Source of the DNA: JAZNQN01 sp045590195
GTDB lineage: Bacteria; Bacillota; Clostridia; UMGS1883; UMGS1540
Reading direction: 5' to 3'
Assembly (NCBI GenBank): GCA_045590195.1
Contig: JAZNQN010000009.1
Coordinates: 1 to 12,336 of the forward strand
DNA length: 12,336 nucleotides
The notes under the pieces were generated by a model. That model was not told the origin of the DNA. It did no database searches and was given only the letters and a program-made list of their open reading frames with translations. Positions 1 to 6,591 of this stretch are shown piece by piece. Position numbers and translations under genes: made by a program. Within the stretch, counting starts at the first letter, position 1, and every line of letters starts with the position of its first letter.

Positions 1-1
1 C

Positions 2-2017
2 GGTAACTACAACGGTGGTCAGACACCAGTAGGCGGTGCTGGTAACACAGCAGTATGGGCAAAAGATAACGCTAAAGTATATATTACAGGCGGTACATTT
101 ACAATTGCAGGTCTCCCAGAAGGAGATGCAGGTCAGATCGATATGATCTACGCAAGAGACAATGCTGAAATCTATATTTCCGGTGGTACATTCAAAGGTG
201 CTGACGAAACAGTATGGCTCGTAAACGTTAAAAACGATGCTTACGATGCTGGTACAGCTAAAATCGTTATCACTGGTGGTACATTCATTAACTGGGATCC
301 AACAAATGGTAACGGCCGTGGTGAAAACTACATCGCTGATGGTTACACAGTAAAAGCTACTACAGTTGGTACTGAAACACACTACACAGTAGTAGAAAAA
401 ACAGCTGTAGATACAATCGATCCTATTACAGTATTTGTAATGCCTGGCGATCTCTACGAAGATGTAATCGCAACAGTTCCAACAGAAATTACTTCTGGTG
501 AAGTTGAAATTACAAATATCGTATGGCCTGAAGTTATCGGCGAAACATGGCCTCCGGTTGGAGAAGCTGCTCTTAATGTAGAAGCTGAAGACTTCGACTA
601 TAACGAAAACGATGTAACTCTCGCTGAAGATGCAGTTCCATCAATTAACTTCGTAACAATTCCTGATACATTCGATCTTAAAGTCGATGGTTTGGAAAGA
701 GATTACTTGATTAGTGATCTTGACAAAGCTGTAGCAGTTGAAGTGGGATATAATGGTCCCGCAGCAGCAGGTACTGTTGCATTCTACTACGCAATTGTTG
801 ACCATGCTTCAGGAACAGAAATTGTAGCTAAAGAAGCTTTGCCTGGTGATGGTGTAATTACTTACTATGCAACAGCAGCAAAAGGTGACTCGACTGATTT
901 GATTATCTATGGTACAGTTGGCGGAAAAGACTTAATTTCAAAAACTGTAACTGTATTGAAGGCTAATGGATTATTTGATGGTGCAATTTACAATAATGCA
1001 ACAGCAGCAAATCCTGAATATTCAGCACTCAGAGTAAATAAAAACCGAGACTACACTGTAAGTTTTGCATTTACAGGAAGAAATGGTGAATTTGACTTCT
1101 CGGCAGGTAATTTTGTGATCGAAGTTGTTGATACAAACCTTCGCGGTGAAGTTGCTGGTACAAATGCTGCTAATGGCTCTGGCTCATATACATTTGAGAC
1201 ATCTGAATTAGCTGAAGTTACAGATGGTGCGTACACTGTAAAAGTAACATATTACGAAGACGAAACTGAAGTTTACTCTAAAGAAAGAAATGTTAACATT
1301 ACTAACAGAGGTTTCTGGTATACTGAGTTTACTGTAAACAATGGGACATCTCTCGCTGTTAAGAGTGTTGGCATGGACGCTACAATTAAATTTGACTCAA
1401 CAAACGCCGAAGGAAACGTTTATGCCGGATTTAAACTTCTTCCATATGGTGATGAGTTAACAAATGATGGTACTGGAACTGAACTTATAAATGGTAATGA
1501 ATACAATAAAAAGATCAACGTTGCAGACAAACCGGTTGCTGCATATTCGTTGTATGCATTGGCTAACATGACTGAGAGTCAAGATTTCTATGACTTCGCA
1601 TTTGGCAAGACAGTATATGTTAGAAATTCTTTCACAAACCTCTCTGGTATTTTAGTAAATGGTGAAATGACCATCACTCCTGATATTGATGGAAATGATG
1701 GAAATCTCACAATTGCGCCAAACTGGGGTGGTAGGAAGCCATCTGGTGATGTCGAAGTATATTGGACAATTAAGATCACACATCGCTACACTGGTGAAGA
1801 TGTCATTTTGACAGAAGACAATGTTGAAGGTGCAACAATTGAAGAAGATGGTACATTGAAAGTAATGGTAGATCCTTCTAATGTAGATAAAGGCCTTACA
1901 ATTAAAGCGGCTAAGTCAGTTCTTCCTGCTAAAGTTTACTACGAAGTTAAAGCGTACGTAAATGATAGTCTTGATAAAGAAGTTGCTAAACGTACTATTT
2001 ACATTAATGTAAAGTAA
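2..2017 (+). CDS. Large beta-rich surface-type protein with GGTF beta-helix rungs, 5' end outside window
   Basis: The frame is open from base 2 to a TAA at 2015-2017, giving 671 visible codons with no start, so the gene begins upstream. Residues 1-110 (window numbering) hold three rungs, I-[TS]-G-G-T-F at 30, 61 and 92, exactly 31 residues apart, each preceded by an A-[KE]-[VI] strand. This resembles right-handed beta-helix repeats of surface or adhesin-like proteins. The remainder is acidic, Thr/Val/Asn-rich and beta-strand-like (probable Ig-like or S-layer-type modules), with no Cys, no transmembrane helix and no LPXTG; it ends KRTIYINVK. A signal peptide or anchoring domain would have to lie upstream. 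The first ~690 bases use C-ending codons (CTC, AAC, TAC, ATC), while later sequence moves to TTG and TTA for Leu. A secreted structural or S-layer-like protein is the best guess; no enzymatic motif was recognised. A terminator follows within 15 bases. Confidence 0.8.
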   Translation, partial: GNYNGGQTPVGGAGNTAVWAKDNAKVYITGGTFTIAGLPEGDAGQIDMIYARDNAEIYISGGTFKGADETVWLVNVKNDAYDAGTAKIVITGGTFINWDPTNGNGRGENYIADGYTVKATTVGTETHYTVVEKTAVDTIDPITVFVMPGDLYEDVIATVPTEITSGEVEITNIVWPEVIGETWPPVGEAALNVEAEDFDYNENDVTLAEDAVPSINFVTIPDTFDLKVDGLERDYLISDLDKAVAVEVGYNGPAAAGTVAFYYAIVDHASGTEIVAKEALPGDGVITYYATAAKGDSTDLIIYGTVGGKDLISKTVTVLKANGLFDGAIYNNATAANPEYSALRVNKNRDYTVSFAFTGRNGEFDFSAGNFVIEVVDTNLRGEVAGTNAANGSGSYTFETSELAEVTDGAYTVKVTYYEDETEVYSKERNVNITNRGFWYTEFTVNNGTSLAVKSVGMDATIKFDSTNAEGNVYAGFKLLPYGDELTNDGTGTELINGNEYNKKINVADKPVAAYSLYALANMTESQDFYDFAFGKTVYVRNSFTNLSGILVNGEMTITPDIDGNDGNLTIAPNWGGRKPSGDVEVYWTIKITHRYTGEDVILTEDNVEGATIEEDGTLKVMVDPSNVDKGLTIKAAKSVLPAKVYYEVKAYVNDSLDKEVAKRTIYINVK

Positions 2018-2030
2018 TTCAATCTTAATA

Positions 2031-2064
2031 AAATTGCCTCACTGAAAAGTGGGGCAATTTTTTG
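2031..2064 (+). terminator. Intrinsic terminator of the surface-protein gene
   Basis: A 12-bp stem is formed by 2031-2042 and 2049-2060, with one G-U wobble and a six-base loop, followed by T residues to 2063. It sits 14 bases after the stop codon. Confidence 0.9.
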
Positions 2065-2071
2065 TCAAGTT

Positions 2072-2105
2072 GAAGAGAAAAGCATCAGGCTTTGCCTGAT
2101 GCTTT
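2072..2105 (-). terminator. Intrinsic terminator of the small Cys-rich gene
   Basis: A perfect 12-bp stem (2079-2090 with 2094-2105) has a three-base loop. Read on the minus strand it directly follows the TAA of the small Cys-rich gene and runs into a pyrimidine tract (TTTTCTCTTC). On the plus strand it is followed by TAATTTTG, so it may also back up the terminator at 2031-2064. Confidence 0.8.
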
Positions 2106-2283
2106 AATTTTGTTTCCTTACAATTTTATAATCATCATTAGTTACATAATATGGGCAGTTTGAATTATTACCGCTTAAAAAGCGCATCATCTCGTCTTCG
2201 TCGAGATTTATTTCGCATATATAACAATCATAGTAATCATCGTAAACATAGTAAGTGCAATCTTCGCAATTAGTTTTAGCCAT
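2104..2283 (-). CDS. DUF6472-like small Cys-rich protein, 59 aa
   Basis: This is a 59-residue acidic, Tyr-rich protein beginning MAKTNCEDC. Its cysteines are at 6, 9, 20, 23 and 43, two of the pairs as CxxC, followed by a CPYY motif; this suggests a small metal site, probably zinc. From memory it resembles the short Clostridia proteins classed as DUF6472, whose function is unknown. An in-frame ATG 16 codons upstream exists, but the chosen start has an AGGAGGG ribosome binding site six bases ahead, and the -35/-10 promoter lies inside the longer version, which excludes it. The gene is monocistronic, divergent from the MFS transporter, and closed by a perfect hairpin that overlaps its stop codon. 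Confidence 0.85.
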   Translation of the reverse strand: MAKTNCEDCTYYVYDDYYDCYICEINLDEDEMMRFLSGNNSNCPYYVTNDDYKIVRKQN

Positions 2284-2302
2284 TTGAATCCCTCCTGAAA
2301 AT

Positions 2303-2331
2303 ATTTTAGCACAATAAATGGTAAGATGCAA
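2303..2331 (-). promoter_or_regulatory. Promoter of the small Cys-rich gene
   Basis: On the minus strand, TTGCAT (-35, 2326-2331), a 17-base spacer and TAAAAT (-10, 2303-2308). The predicted start near 2296 falls at the edge of the ribosome binding site (2290-2296), so the mRNA leader would be only about 13 bases. Confidence 0.7.
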
Positions 2332-2339
2332 GAAATACC

Positions 2340-2368
2340 TTGAAATAATAACGTGAACGTGGTAAAAT
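2340..2368 (+). promoter_or_regulatory. Promoter of the MFS transporter gene
   Basis: TTGAAA (2340-2345), a 17-base spacer and TAAAAT (2363-2368). Its -35 is eight bases from the -35 of the opposing promoter, so the two promoters are back to back. The leader to the ATG at 2396 would be about 20 bases and contains AGGAGGG (2383-2389). Confidence 0.7.
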
Positions 2369-2395
2369 ATATCGGCGGAGATAGGAGGGAATATT

Positions 2396-3637
2396 ATGAA
2401 AATGAATTATAAGTATCTTAAAGCAGCTTGTTATACAACAAACATATCTATGTCGGTAGTATCAAACATATCGGCATTGCTTTTTATTACTTTCAGAACA
2501 CTGTATGGAATATCATATTCGTTACTTGGTTTACTCGTTGTAATAAATTTTACAACGCAGCTTGGGATTGATTTAATTTTTTCATTTTTTTCACATAAGT
2601 TTAATATTGAAAAAACTGTGAAGTTTACTCCCATATTAACAGTTATTGGATTGGTTGTATTTTCTATATGGCCAAGTTTGTTTCCAAACAATATATATAT
2701 TGGCCTTGTAATAGGTACTATGATTTTTGCGGCTTCTGGCGGGCTTGTAGAAGTGCTTATAAGTCCTGTAATTGCAGCTATTCCGGCAGATGATCCGGAT
2801 AGAGAAATGAGCAAGCTTCATTCTGTTTATGCCTGGGGAGTTGTAGGGGTTGTAATTATCGCAACACTGTTTTTATACTTGTTTGGAATAGCAAACTGGC
2901 AGTGGCTTACCGGTGCATTTGCTGTGGTACCATTATGTGCCGCATTTCTTTTTAGCAGAACCGATATACCGGAAATGGAAACCCCGGAAAAGGTTACTGG
3001 CGCAGTTGAATTTTTGAAAAATAAAGGAATATGGCTTTGCGTTGCGGCAATATTTTTTGGTGGAGCTACCGAATGTACAATGGCGCAGTGGAGTTCAGGC
3101 TATCTTGAAAAAGCAATAGGAATCCCTAAGGTTTTAGGAGATATTTTTGGAGTTGCAATGTTTGGGTTAACTCTTGGACTTGGCAGAAGTTTGTATGCAA
3201 AATTTGGAAGGAAAATTGAGAAAGTTTTACTTTTGTGCACGATAGGAGCAACATTTTGCTACTTTTTGGCAGCTGTTTCGCCAATTCCGGTTATAGGCCT
3301 CTTAGCCTGTGCGGTTACTGGTTTTTGTGCATCTATGCTTTGGCCCGGAAATCTTGTAGTGGCTTCTGGCAGATTTGGTGGTAGTGTATTTATTTTTGCA
3401 CTAATGGCGGCAGGCGGCGATTTTGGCGCCTCGGTTGGACCACAGCTGGTTGGACTTTTGACTGATGCAGTTATGGTAAACGGAAACGCGGCAATACTTG
3501 CACAAAATTTAGGAATAACTGTTGAACAACTTGGAATGAAAGCAGGTATGCTCGCAGGAATGGCATTTCCTGTTTTGGGTATTTTGGTTCAGGCGATTGT
3601 TTTAAAAACATCAAAAAAATATGAAAAAAACTTATAA
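2396..3637 (+). CDS. MFS transporter, 12-TM type
   Basis: A 413-residue, strongly hydrophobic protein with about 12 predicted membrane helices and a more polar central loop near residues 185-205 (DIPEMETPEKV), the usual 6+6 layout of the major facilitator superfamily. Membrane helices 4-5 contain a G-G-L-x-E pattern (about residues 115-119), and Gly-rich helices occur in both halves (residues 340-355, AAGGDFGASVGPQ). The length is typical of the family, and the sequence is closest in feel to FucP-like sugar transporters, but the substrate cannot be assigned. The start is supported by AGGAGGG six bases upstream and a well-spaced promoter. No clear intrinsic terminator follows, so some read-through toward efp is possible. 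The gene is divergent from the small Cys-rich gene. Helix boundaries were judged by eye. Confidence 0.9.
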   Translation: MKMNYKYLKAACYTTNISMSVVSNISALLFITFRTLYGISYSLLGLLVVINFTTQLGIDLIFSFFSHKFNIEKTVKFTPILTVIGLVVFSIWPSLFPNNIYIGLVIGTMIFAASGGLVEVLISPVIAAIPADDPDREMSKLHSVYAWGVVGVVIIATLFLYLFGIANWQWLTGAFAVVPLCAAFLFSRTDIPEMETPEKVTGAVEFLKNKGIWLCVAAIFFGGATECTMAQWSSGYLEKAIGIPKVLGDIFGVAMFGLTLGLGRSLYAKFGRKIEKVLLLCTIGATFCYFLAAVSPIPVIGLLACAVTGFCASMLWPGNLVVASGRFGGSVFIFALMAAGGDFGASVGPQLVGLLTDAVMVNGNAAILAQNLGITVEQLGMKAGMLAGMAFPVLGILVQAIVLKTSKKYEKNL

Positions 3638-3713
3638 AACAGGATACAATAGATATATAAGCGTAAAAAGAAGAAAATAAATGTAAAAAAATTCATAAAA
3701 ATACAAAAAACAC

Positions 3714-3756
3714 TTGAAAAAAAGCTGTTTATAGTATAAAATAAATATGATATAAT
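3714..3756 (+). promoter_or_regulatory. efp: Promoter region of efp, two overlapping candidates
   Basis: The 166 bases between the transporter and efp are very AT-rich and hold no gene. Candidate 1 is TTGAAA (3714-3719), 17 bases, TAAAAT (3737-3742). Candidate 2 is a perfect extended -10, TGATATAAT (3748-3756), with only a weak -35. Either would transcribe efp with a leader of roughly 40-55 bases. Confidence 0.65.
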
Positions 3757-3771
3757 AAACAATAATTGTTT
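3757..3771. promoter_or_regulatory. 15-bp palindrome at the predicted efp transcription start
   Basis: AAACAAT-A-ATTGTTT is a perfect inverted repeat with 7-bp arms and a one-base centre, immediately after the extended -10. Its place over the +1 region fits an operator; chance in AT-rich DNA is also possible. No known regulator motif was recognised. Confidence 0.4.
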
Positions 3772-3803
3772 GTTGATTTAAAACATAAATTGGAGGTAAG
3801 CAT

Positions 3804-4361
3804 ATGATAAGTGCTGGTGAATTCAGAAACGGCGTAACTTTTGAATTTGAAGGAAATGTTTTTCAGATTGTAGAGTTTCAGCATGTTAAACCTGGTAAAG
3901 GTGCAGCTTTTGTAAGAACAAAGCTTAAAAATGTTATTAACGGAGGCGTGGTTGAAAAAACTTTCAGACCTACAGATAAAATGCCTAAAGCTCATATCGA
4001 CAGAAGAGATATGGAATATCTTTATGCAGATGGAGATCTTTATTACTTTATGGATCAGGAAACATATGAGCAGACTCCGCTTAACAGCGAACAGCTCGGC
4101 GATGCCCTTAAGTTTGTAAAAGAGAATATGCTTGTTAAAATTCTTTCTTACAAAGGCAACGTTTTTGGTGTTGAACCACCAAACTTTGTTGAACTTCAGG
4201 TAACACAGACAGAACCTGGTTTCAAAGGCGATACAGCTACAGGTGCTTCAAAACCTGCAACCCTTGAAACAGGCGCTGTTATTAACGTTCCTCTCTTTAT
4301 TGAAGAAGGCGAAATGATCAGAGTTGATACACGTACAGGCGAATACATGGAACGTGCGTAA
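3804..4361 (+). CDS. efp: Translation elongation factor P
   Basis: EF-P binds between the ribosomal P and E sites and rescues ribosomes stalled on polyproline stretches. The 185-residue length is exactly that expected. The N-terminal KOW-like domain (residues 1-62) carries the loop KPGKG with the tip lysine at K32, the residue modified in many bacteria. The OB domain (about 66-128) and the C-terminal OB domain (about 130-185) follow, with the typical end GEMIRVDTRTGEYMERA. The start ATG is preceded by GGAGG at seven to eight bases. It is followed after 19 bases by a CD1247-type gene with its own AAGGAGG, a pairing common in Clostridia, so the two are probably cotranscribed from the promoter region at 3714-3756. 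No EpmA, EpmB or EarP modification gene is present in the window, as expected for a Firmicute. Confidence 0.98.
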   Translation: MISAGEFRNGVTFEFEGNVFQIVEFQHVKPGKGAAFVRTKLKNVINGGVVEKTFRPTDKMPKAHIDRRDMEYLYADGDLYYFMDQETYEQTPLNSEQLGDALKFVKENMLVKILSYKGNVFGVEPPNFVELQVTQTEPGFKGDTATGASKPATLETGAVINVPLFIEEGEMIRVDTRTGEYMERA

Positions 4362-4380
4362 AATATAAGGAGGTTTTGAT

Positions 4381-4803
4381 ATGTTGACAGAAAAAGTTGC
4401 TTATTTGAAAGGCCTTTGCGAAGGACTTGGAATTGACGAGAGCACAAAAGAAGGAAAAGTTATTACTAAAATCGTTGATGTTTTAGATGACTTTGCTTCA
4501 GAAATTCTTGCAATTTACGATACAGAAGATGAACTTCAGGCTCAGATTGATGAAATCGATGAAGATTTGGCATTTGTTGAAGATTATCTTTTCGATGATG
4601 AAGACGATGACGAAGAACTCGATTTTGACGTTGAAGATATCGAATGCCCATACTGTGGCGAACCAATCGCTATAGATGCAGATATTCTTGACAGCGAAGA
4701 TGATGTTATTGCTTGCCCTGCATGCGGTAAAGAATTCGAACTCGAATTCGATGATTGCTGCTGCGATTGTGATGATTGCGACTGCGATTGTGACGAAGAA
4801 TAA
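4381..4803 (+). CDS. CD1247-type zinc-ribbon protein with acidic linker and Cys/Asp tail
   Basis: A 140-residue acidic protein. Residues 1-70 (MLTEKVAYLKGLCEGLGI...) match my memory of the CD1247 N-terminal domain of Clostridia, predicted helical or coiled coil. An Asp/Glu-rich linker (70-87) leads to a zinc ribbon with C89-x2-C92 (CPYC) and C112-x2-C115 (CPAC). The last 20 residues are an unusual low-complexity tail of only Asp, Cys and Glu, with cysteines at 126, 127, 128, 130, 133, 135 and 137. AAGGAGG lies seven bases before the ATG. It follows efp closely, suggesting cotranscription. The function of the family is unknown; the ribbon suggests protein or nucleic-acid binding, and the tail could bind additional metal. 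Confidence 0.88.
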   Translation: MLTEKVAYLKGLCEGLGIDESTKEGKVITKIVDVLDDFASEILAIYDTEDELQAQIDEIDEDLAFVEDYLFDDEDDDEELDFDVEDIECPYCGEPIAIDADILDSEDDVIACPACGKEFELEFDDCCCDCDDCDCDCDEE

Positions 4804-4829
4804 TATCAATTCAAAATGAATAAGTAAAC

Positions 4830-4876
4830 AAATATACCGTTTGAACATATTTTGAGTTTAGACGGTATATTTTTCT
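4830..4876 (+). terminator. Long hairpin terminator after the efp operon, abutting the next RBS
   Basis: AAATATACCGT (4830-4840) pairs with ACGGTATATTT (4862-4872). The stem extends inward through 4841-4846 with 4856-4861, using wobbles, to about 17 bp around a nine-base loop, then TTTTCT. The T-tract ends only a few bases before the ribosome binding site of the membrane-protein gene, so it terminates the efp unit and could also act as an attenuator of the next gene. Confidence 0.8.
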
Positions 4877-4893
4877 AAAAGGAGTTGAAAAAA

Positions 4894-5688
4894 GTGGAAG
4901 GGAAACAACATAAAAAAAGGAATATAACGCTGCTTATTGTTTTGCAGGGCCTTGTTGTGCTTACAATAGGTGCACAAATTTATCACAGAAACTATTATAA
5001 TGTTTTTCTTTGTGTTCTTACTCTTGCACTTTTTAATATTCCTAAAATTGTTGACAAACGATTTAATGTAAAGCTTCCAACGGTACTTGAGTGTACAATA
5101 CTTCTTTTTATTTATGCCGCTGAAATTATGGGGGAAATACAAAGCTTTTATACAATTATTCCCTACTGGGACACTCTGCTTCATACCCTTAACGGCTTTA
5201 TTATGGCGGCTATTGGCTTTGCTATGATTGATATATTAAATGACGACCCCAGGGTTCATATGAATATGTCGCCATATTTTGTGGCCTTTGTGGCCTTTTG
5301 TTTTTCTATGACCATAGGCGTTATGTGGGAGTTTTTTGAATTTGGAATGGACGCACTTTTCAGGCAGGATATGCAAAAAGATGCAATAGTGAGTTCGTTT
5401 TCTTCGGTTTTAATAAATCCTTCGGGCCTCAATGACCCGGTAAGAATAACTGACGTTGCCAAAACAGTTATAGAATACGGAAACGGACAAAAATATGCTA
5501 TAAACGGATATCTGGATGTTGGAATAATAGATACAATGAAAGATTTGCTTGTAAATTTAATTGGCGCGGCTGTTTTTTCGGTTATCGGTATGTTTTATAT
5601 TAAACAAAGAGGCAAGGGGAAAATTGCAAAAAGTCTTATTCCTCAAATGAAAACAGATGAAGAAATTGAAACCTGTGACAAATTATAG
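4894..5688 (+). CDS. YjdF/DUF2238-like integral membrane protein
   Basis: A 264-residue membrane protein with about six predicted helices (roughly 11-29, 34-50, 64-82, 97-116, 126-146 and 217-236). Conserved-looking polar residues lie inside or beside helices: WDTLLHxxxG (92-101), WEFFE (145-149) and D213-x3-D217-x3-N221-x2-G224. From memory these recall the YjdF/DUF2238 inner-membrane family, whose role is unknown. I chose GTG 4894 as start because AAAAGGAG ends nine bases upstream; an in-frame TTG at 4885 would abut the ribosome binding site with no spacing. I see no convincing promoter between the upstream hairpin and the gene, so expression may come from read-through of the efp unit. Its stop codon sits in the loop of the following terminator, and its last 46 bases overlap the convergent regulator gene. 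Confidence 0.8.
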   Translation: MEGKQHKKRNITLLIVLQGLVVLTIGAQIYHRNYYNVFLCVLTLALFNIPKIVDKRFNVKLPTVLECTILLFIYAAEIMGEIQSFYTIIPYWDTLLHTLNGFIMAAIGFAMIDILNDDPRVHMNMSPYFVAFVAFCFSMTIGVMWEFFEFGMDALFRQDMQKDAIVSSFSSVLINPSGLNDPVRITDVAKTVIEYGNGQKYAINGYLDVGIIDTMKDLLVNLIGAAVFSVIGMFYIKQRGKGKIAKSLIPQMKTDEEIETCDKL

Positions 5689-6479
5689 TTGTCATAGGTT
5701 TTTTGTTTTCTATATTCGGTTGGAGTAAGATTGCAATCATTTAAAAATATGCGGTTAAAGCTGCTTTGGTTTTTAAACCCGCAATCGTACATAATATCAA
5801 TTATTTTCATGTCGGTATTTGCCAAATATTTCTTTGCTTTGGAAATGCGCAAAGTATTTATGTATTCTCTGAAATTGTAATCAAGCTTGGATGAAAAAAT
5901 TTTGCTGATATAGCTTTTGCTTATATACAAATCTTTTGAAACGGTGTCAATGCTTATATTTTCGTCGCTAAAATGCTCAGAACAATATATTAAAACTTTT
6001 TGCGTAGCATCAAGGTCGGTACTGCAAGTGTTGGAAAGTGTTAAGTTTGTAATAATTTCACCTACAACAGCATTTAAATATGCCTTTGCAACATTTTTCA
6101 GGGTAATATCTTCGTGTTTTGAAAAATCCAGAATTTTTAAAATTTCGGGTAAAAACTTTTTCGTTTCGAGCAAAAAAGGTGACTGTGGCTTTTGTGAAAG
6201 TAATATTTTTTCAAAATCTTGAACCATATCAGGCGAAAATAAAATTACTATTGCTTCAGCGTCAGGAGCTTTTACATATTCGTGTACTGCGTATGGAAAA
6301 ATTATACAAAGTTCGTTTGGTATAAGATTTTTTTGCATTCCGTCTACATTTACTGTTACGCTGCCTGATATAACGTATAAAATTTCTGCGTGAGAGTGAA
6401 ACATAGGCGGAAAACCACGAATGCCTTTGTATTTGTTTGCCAGTATGCTAAGTCCGTTTTTTTCAAAAATACCTTTCAT
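5643..6479 (-). CDS. AraC-family transcriptional regulator, cupin plus HTH_18
   Basis: A 278-residue cytoplasmic one-component regulator. The N-terminal cupin-type sensor domain (about 10-90) has the FHSHAE motif (His28, His30) and ISGSVTVNVDG, typical of sugar-sensing AraC proteins. The C-terminal domain has two helix-turn-helix units (about 175-198 and 223-246) and the family signature around GFKNQSSFNRIF...TPTEYRKQ (234-259). An 18-residue Ser-rich tail after the domain is encoded by DNA that overlaps the membrane-protein gene and its terminator. AGGAG lies five to six bases before the ATG. The gene is divergent from the glycosidase operon and shares its promoter region, so it most likely controls that operon, probably activating it in response to a degradation product; the ligand is unknown. 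Confidence 0.95.
   Translation of the reverse strand: MKGIFEKNGLSILANKYKGIRGFPPMFHSHAEILYVISGSVTVNVDGMQKNLIPNELCIIFPYAVHEYVKAPDAEAIVILFSPDMVQDFEKILLSQKPQSPFLLETKKFLPEILKILDFSKHEDITLKNVAKAYLNAVVGEIITNLTLSNTCSTDLDATQKVLIYCSEHFSDENISIDTVSKDLYISKSYISKIFSSKLDYNFREYINTLRISKAKKYLANTDMKIIDIMYDCGFKNQSSFNRIFLNDCNLTPTEYRKQKTYDNYNLSQVSISSSVFI
5669..5705 (+). terminator. Terminator of the membrane-protein gene, inside the regulator's coding end
   Basis: A 13-bp stem (5669-5681 with 5689-5701, one G-U pair) has a seven-base loop 5682-5688 that contains the TAG stop codon, followed by six T residues (5699-5704). On the opposite strand the hairpin lacks a good T-tract, so it should act mainly on plus-strand transcription, although it lies within the minus-strand regulator gene. 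Confidence 0.8.
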
Positions 6480-6530
6480 AAAAACTCCTAAATAGTGCTG
6501 TTTTTCATTGGTTATTTAAACTAATATAAT

Positions 6531-6558
6531 TTGATTATACTGCAAAATATGATATAAT
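6531..6558 (+). promoter_or_regulatory. Promoter of the glycosidase/ceramidase-like operon
   Basis: TTGATT (6531-6536), a 16-base spacer and an extended -10 TGATATAAT (6550-6558). The leader is about 27 bases. A second perfect TATAAT lies at 6564-6569 but has a poor -35. The weak -35 fits a promoter that needs an AraC-type activator, although no operator repeat could be identified. Confidence 0.65.
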
Positions 6559-6562
6559 TCAA
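6534..6562 (-). promoter_or_regulatory. Promoter of the AraC-type regulator gene
   Basis: On the minus strand, TTGAAT (6557-6562), a 17-base spacer and TATAAT (6534-6539). The predicted start is near 6527, giving a leader of about 48 bases with AGGAG at 6485-6489. It is superimposed on the plus-strand operon promoter. Confidence 0.7.
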
Positions 6563-6591
6563 GTATAATAATAAAAAAGGGGAAATGTTTT

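Noticed and set aside
80..300. Short tandem DNA repeat or CRISPR-like array at the GGTF units
   Set aside because: The periodicity is at protein level in an open frame; the DNA copies have diverged and there are no conserved repeats with unique spacers.
2284..2331. Upstream ATG extending the small Cys-rich protein to 75 aa
   Set aside because: The extension would span the promoter and the ribosome binding site of the shorter form and lacks its own Shine-Dalgarno.
2431..2814. Minus-strand open frame opposite the MFS gene
   Set aside because: It lies entirely within a well-supported membrane-protein gene, with no ribosome binding site; a shadow.
4498..4848. Minus-strand open frame opposite the CD1247-like gene
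   Set aside because: Composition is Phe/Ile/Ala-rich as expected from the complement of Asp/Glu/Lys codons, and no start signal is present.
4885..4893. TTG as start of the membrane-protein gene
   Set aside because: It touches the ribosome binding site with no spacing; GTG at 4894 has a nine-base spacing.
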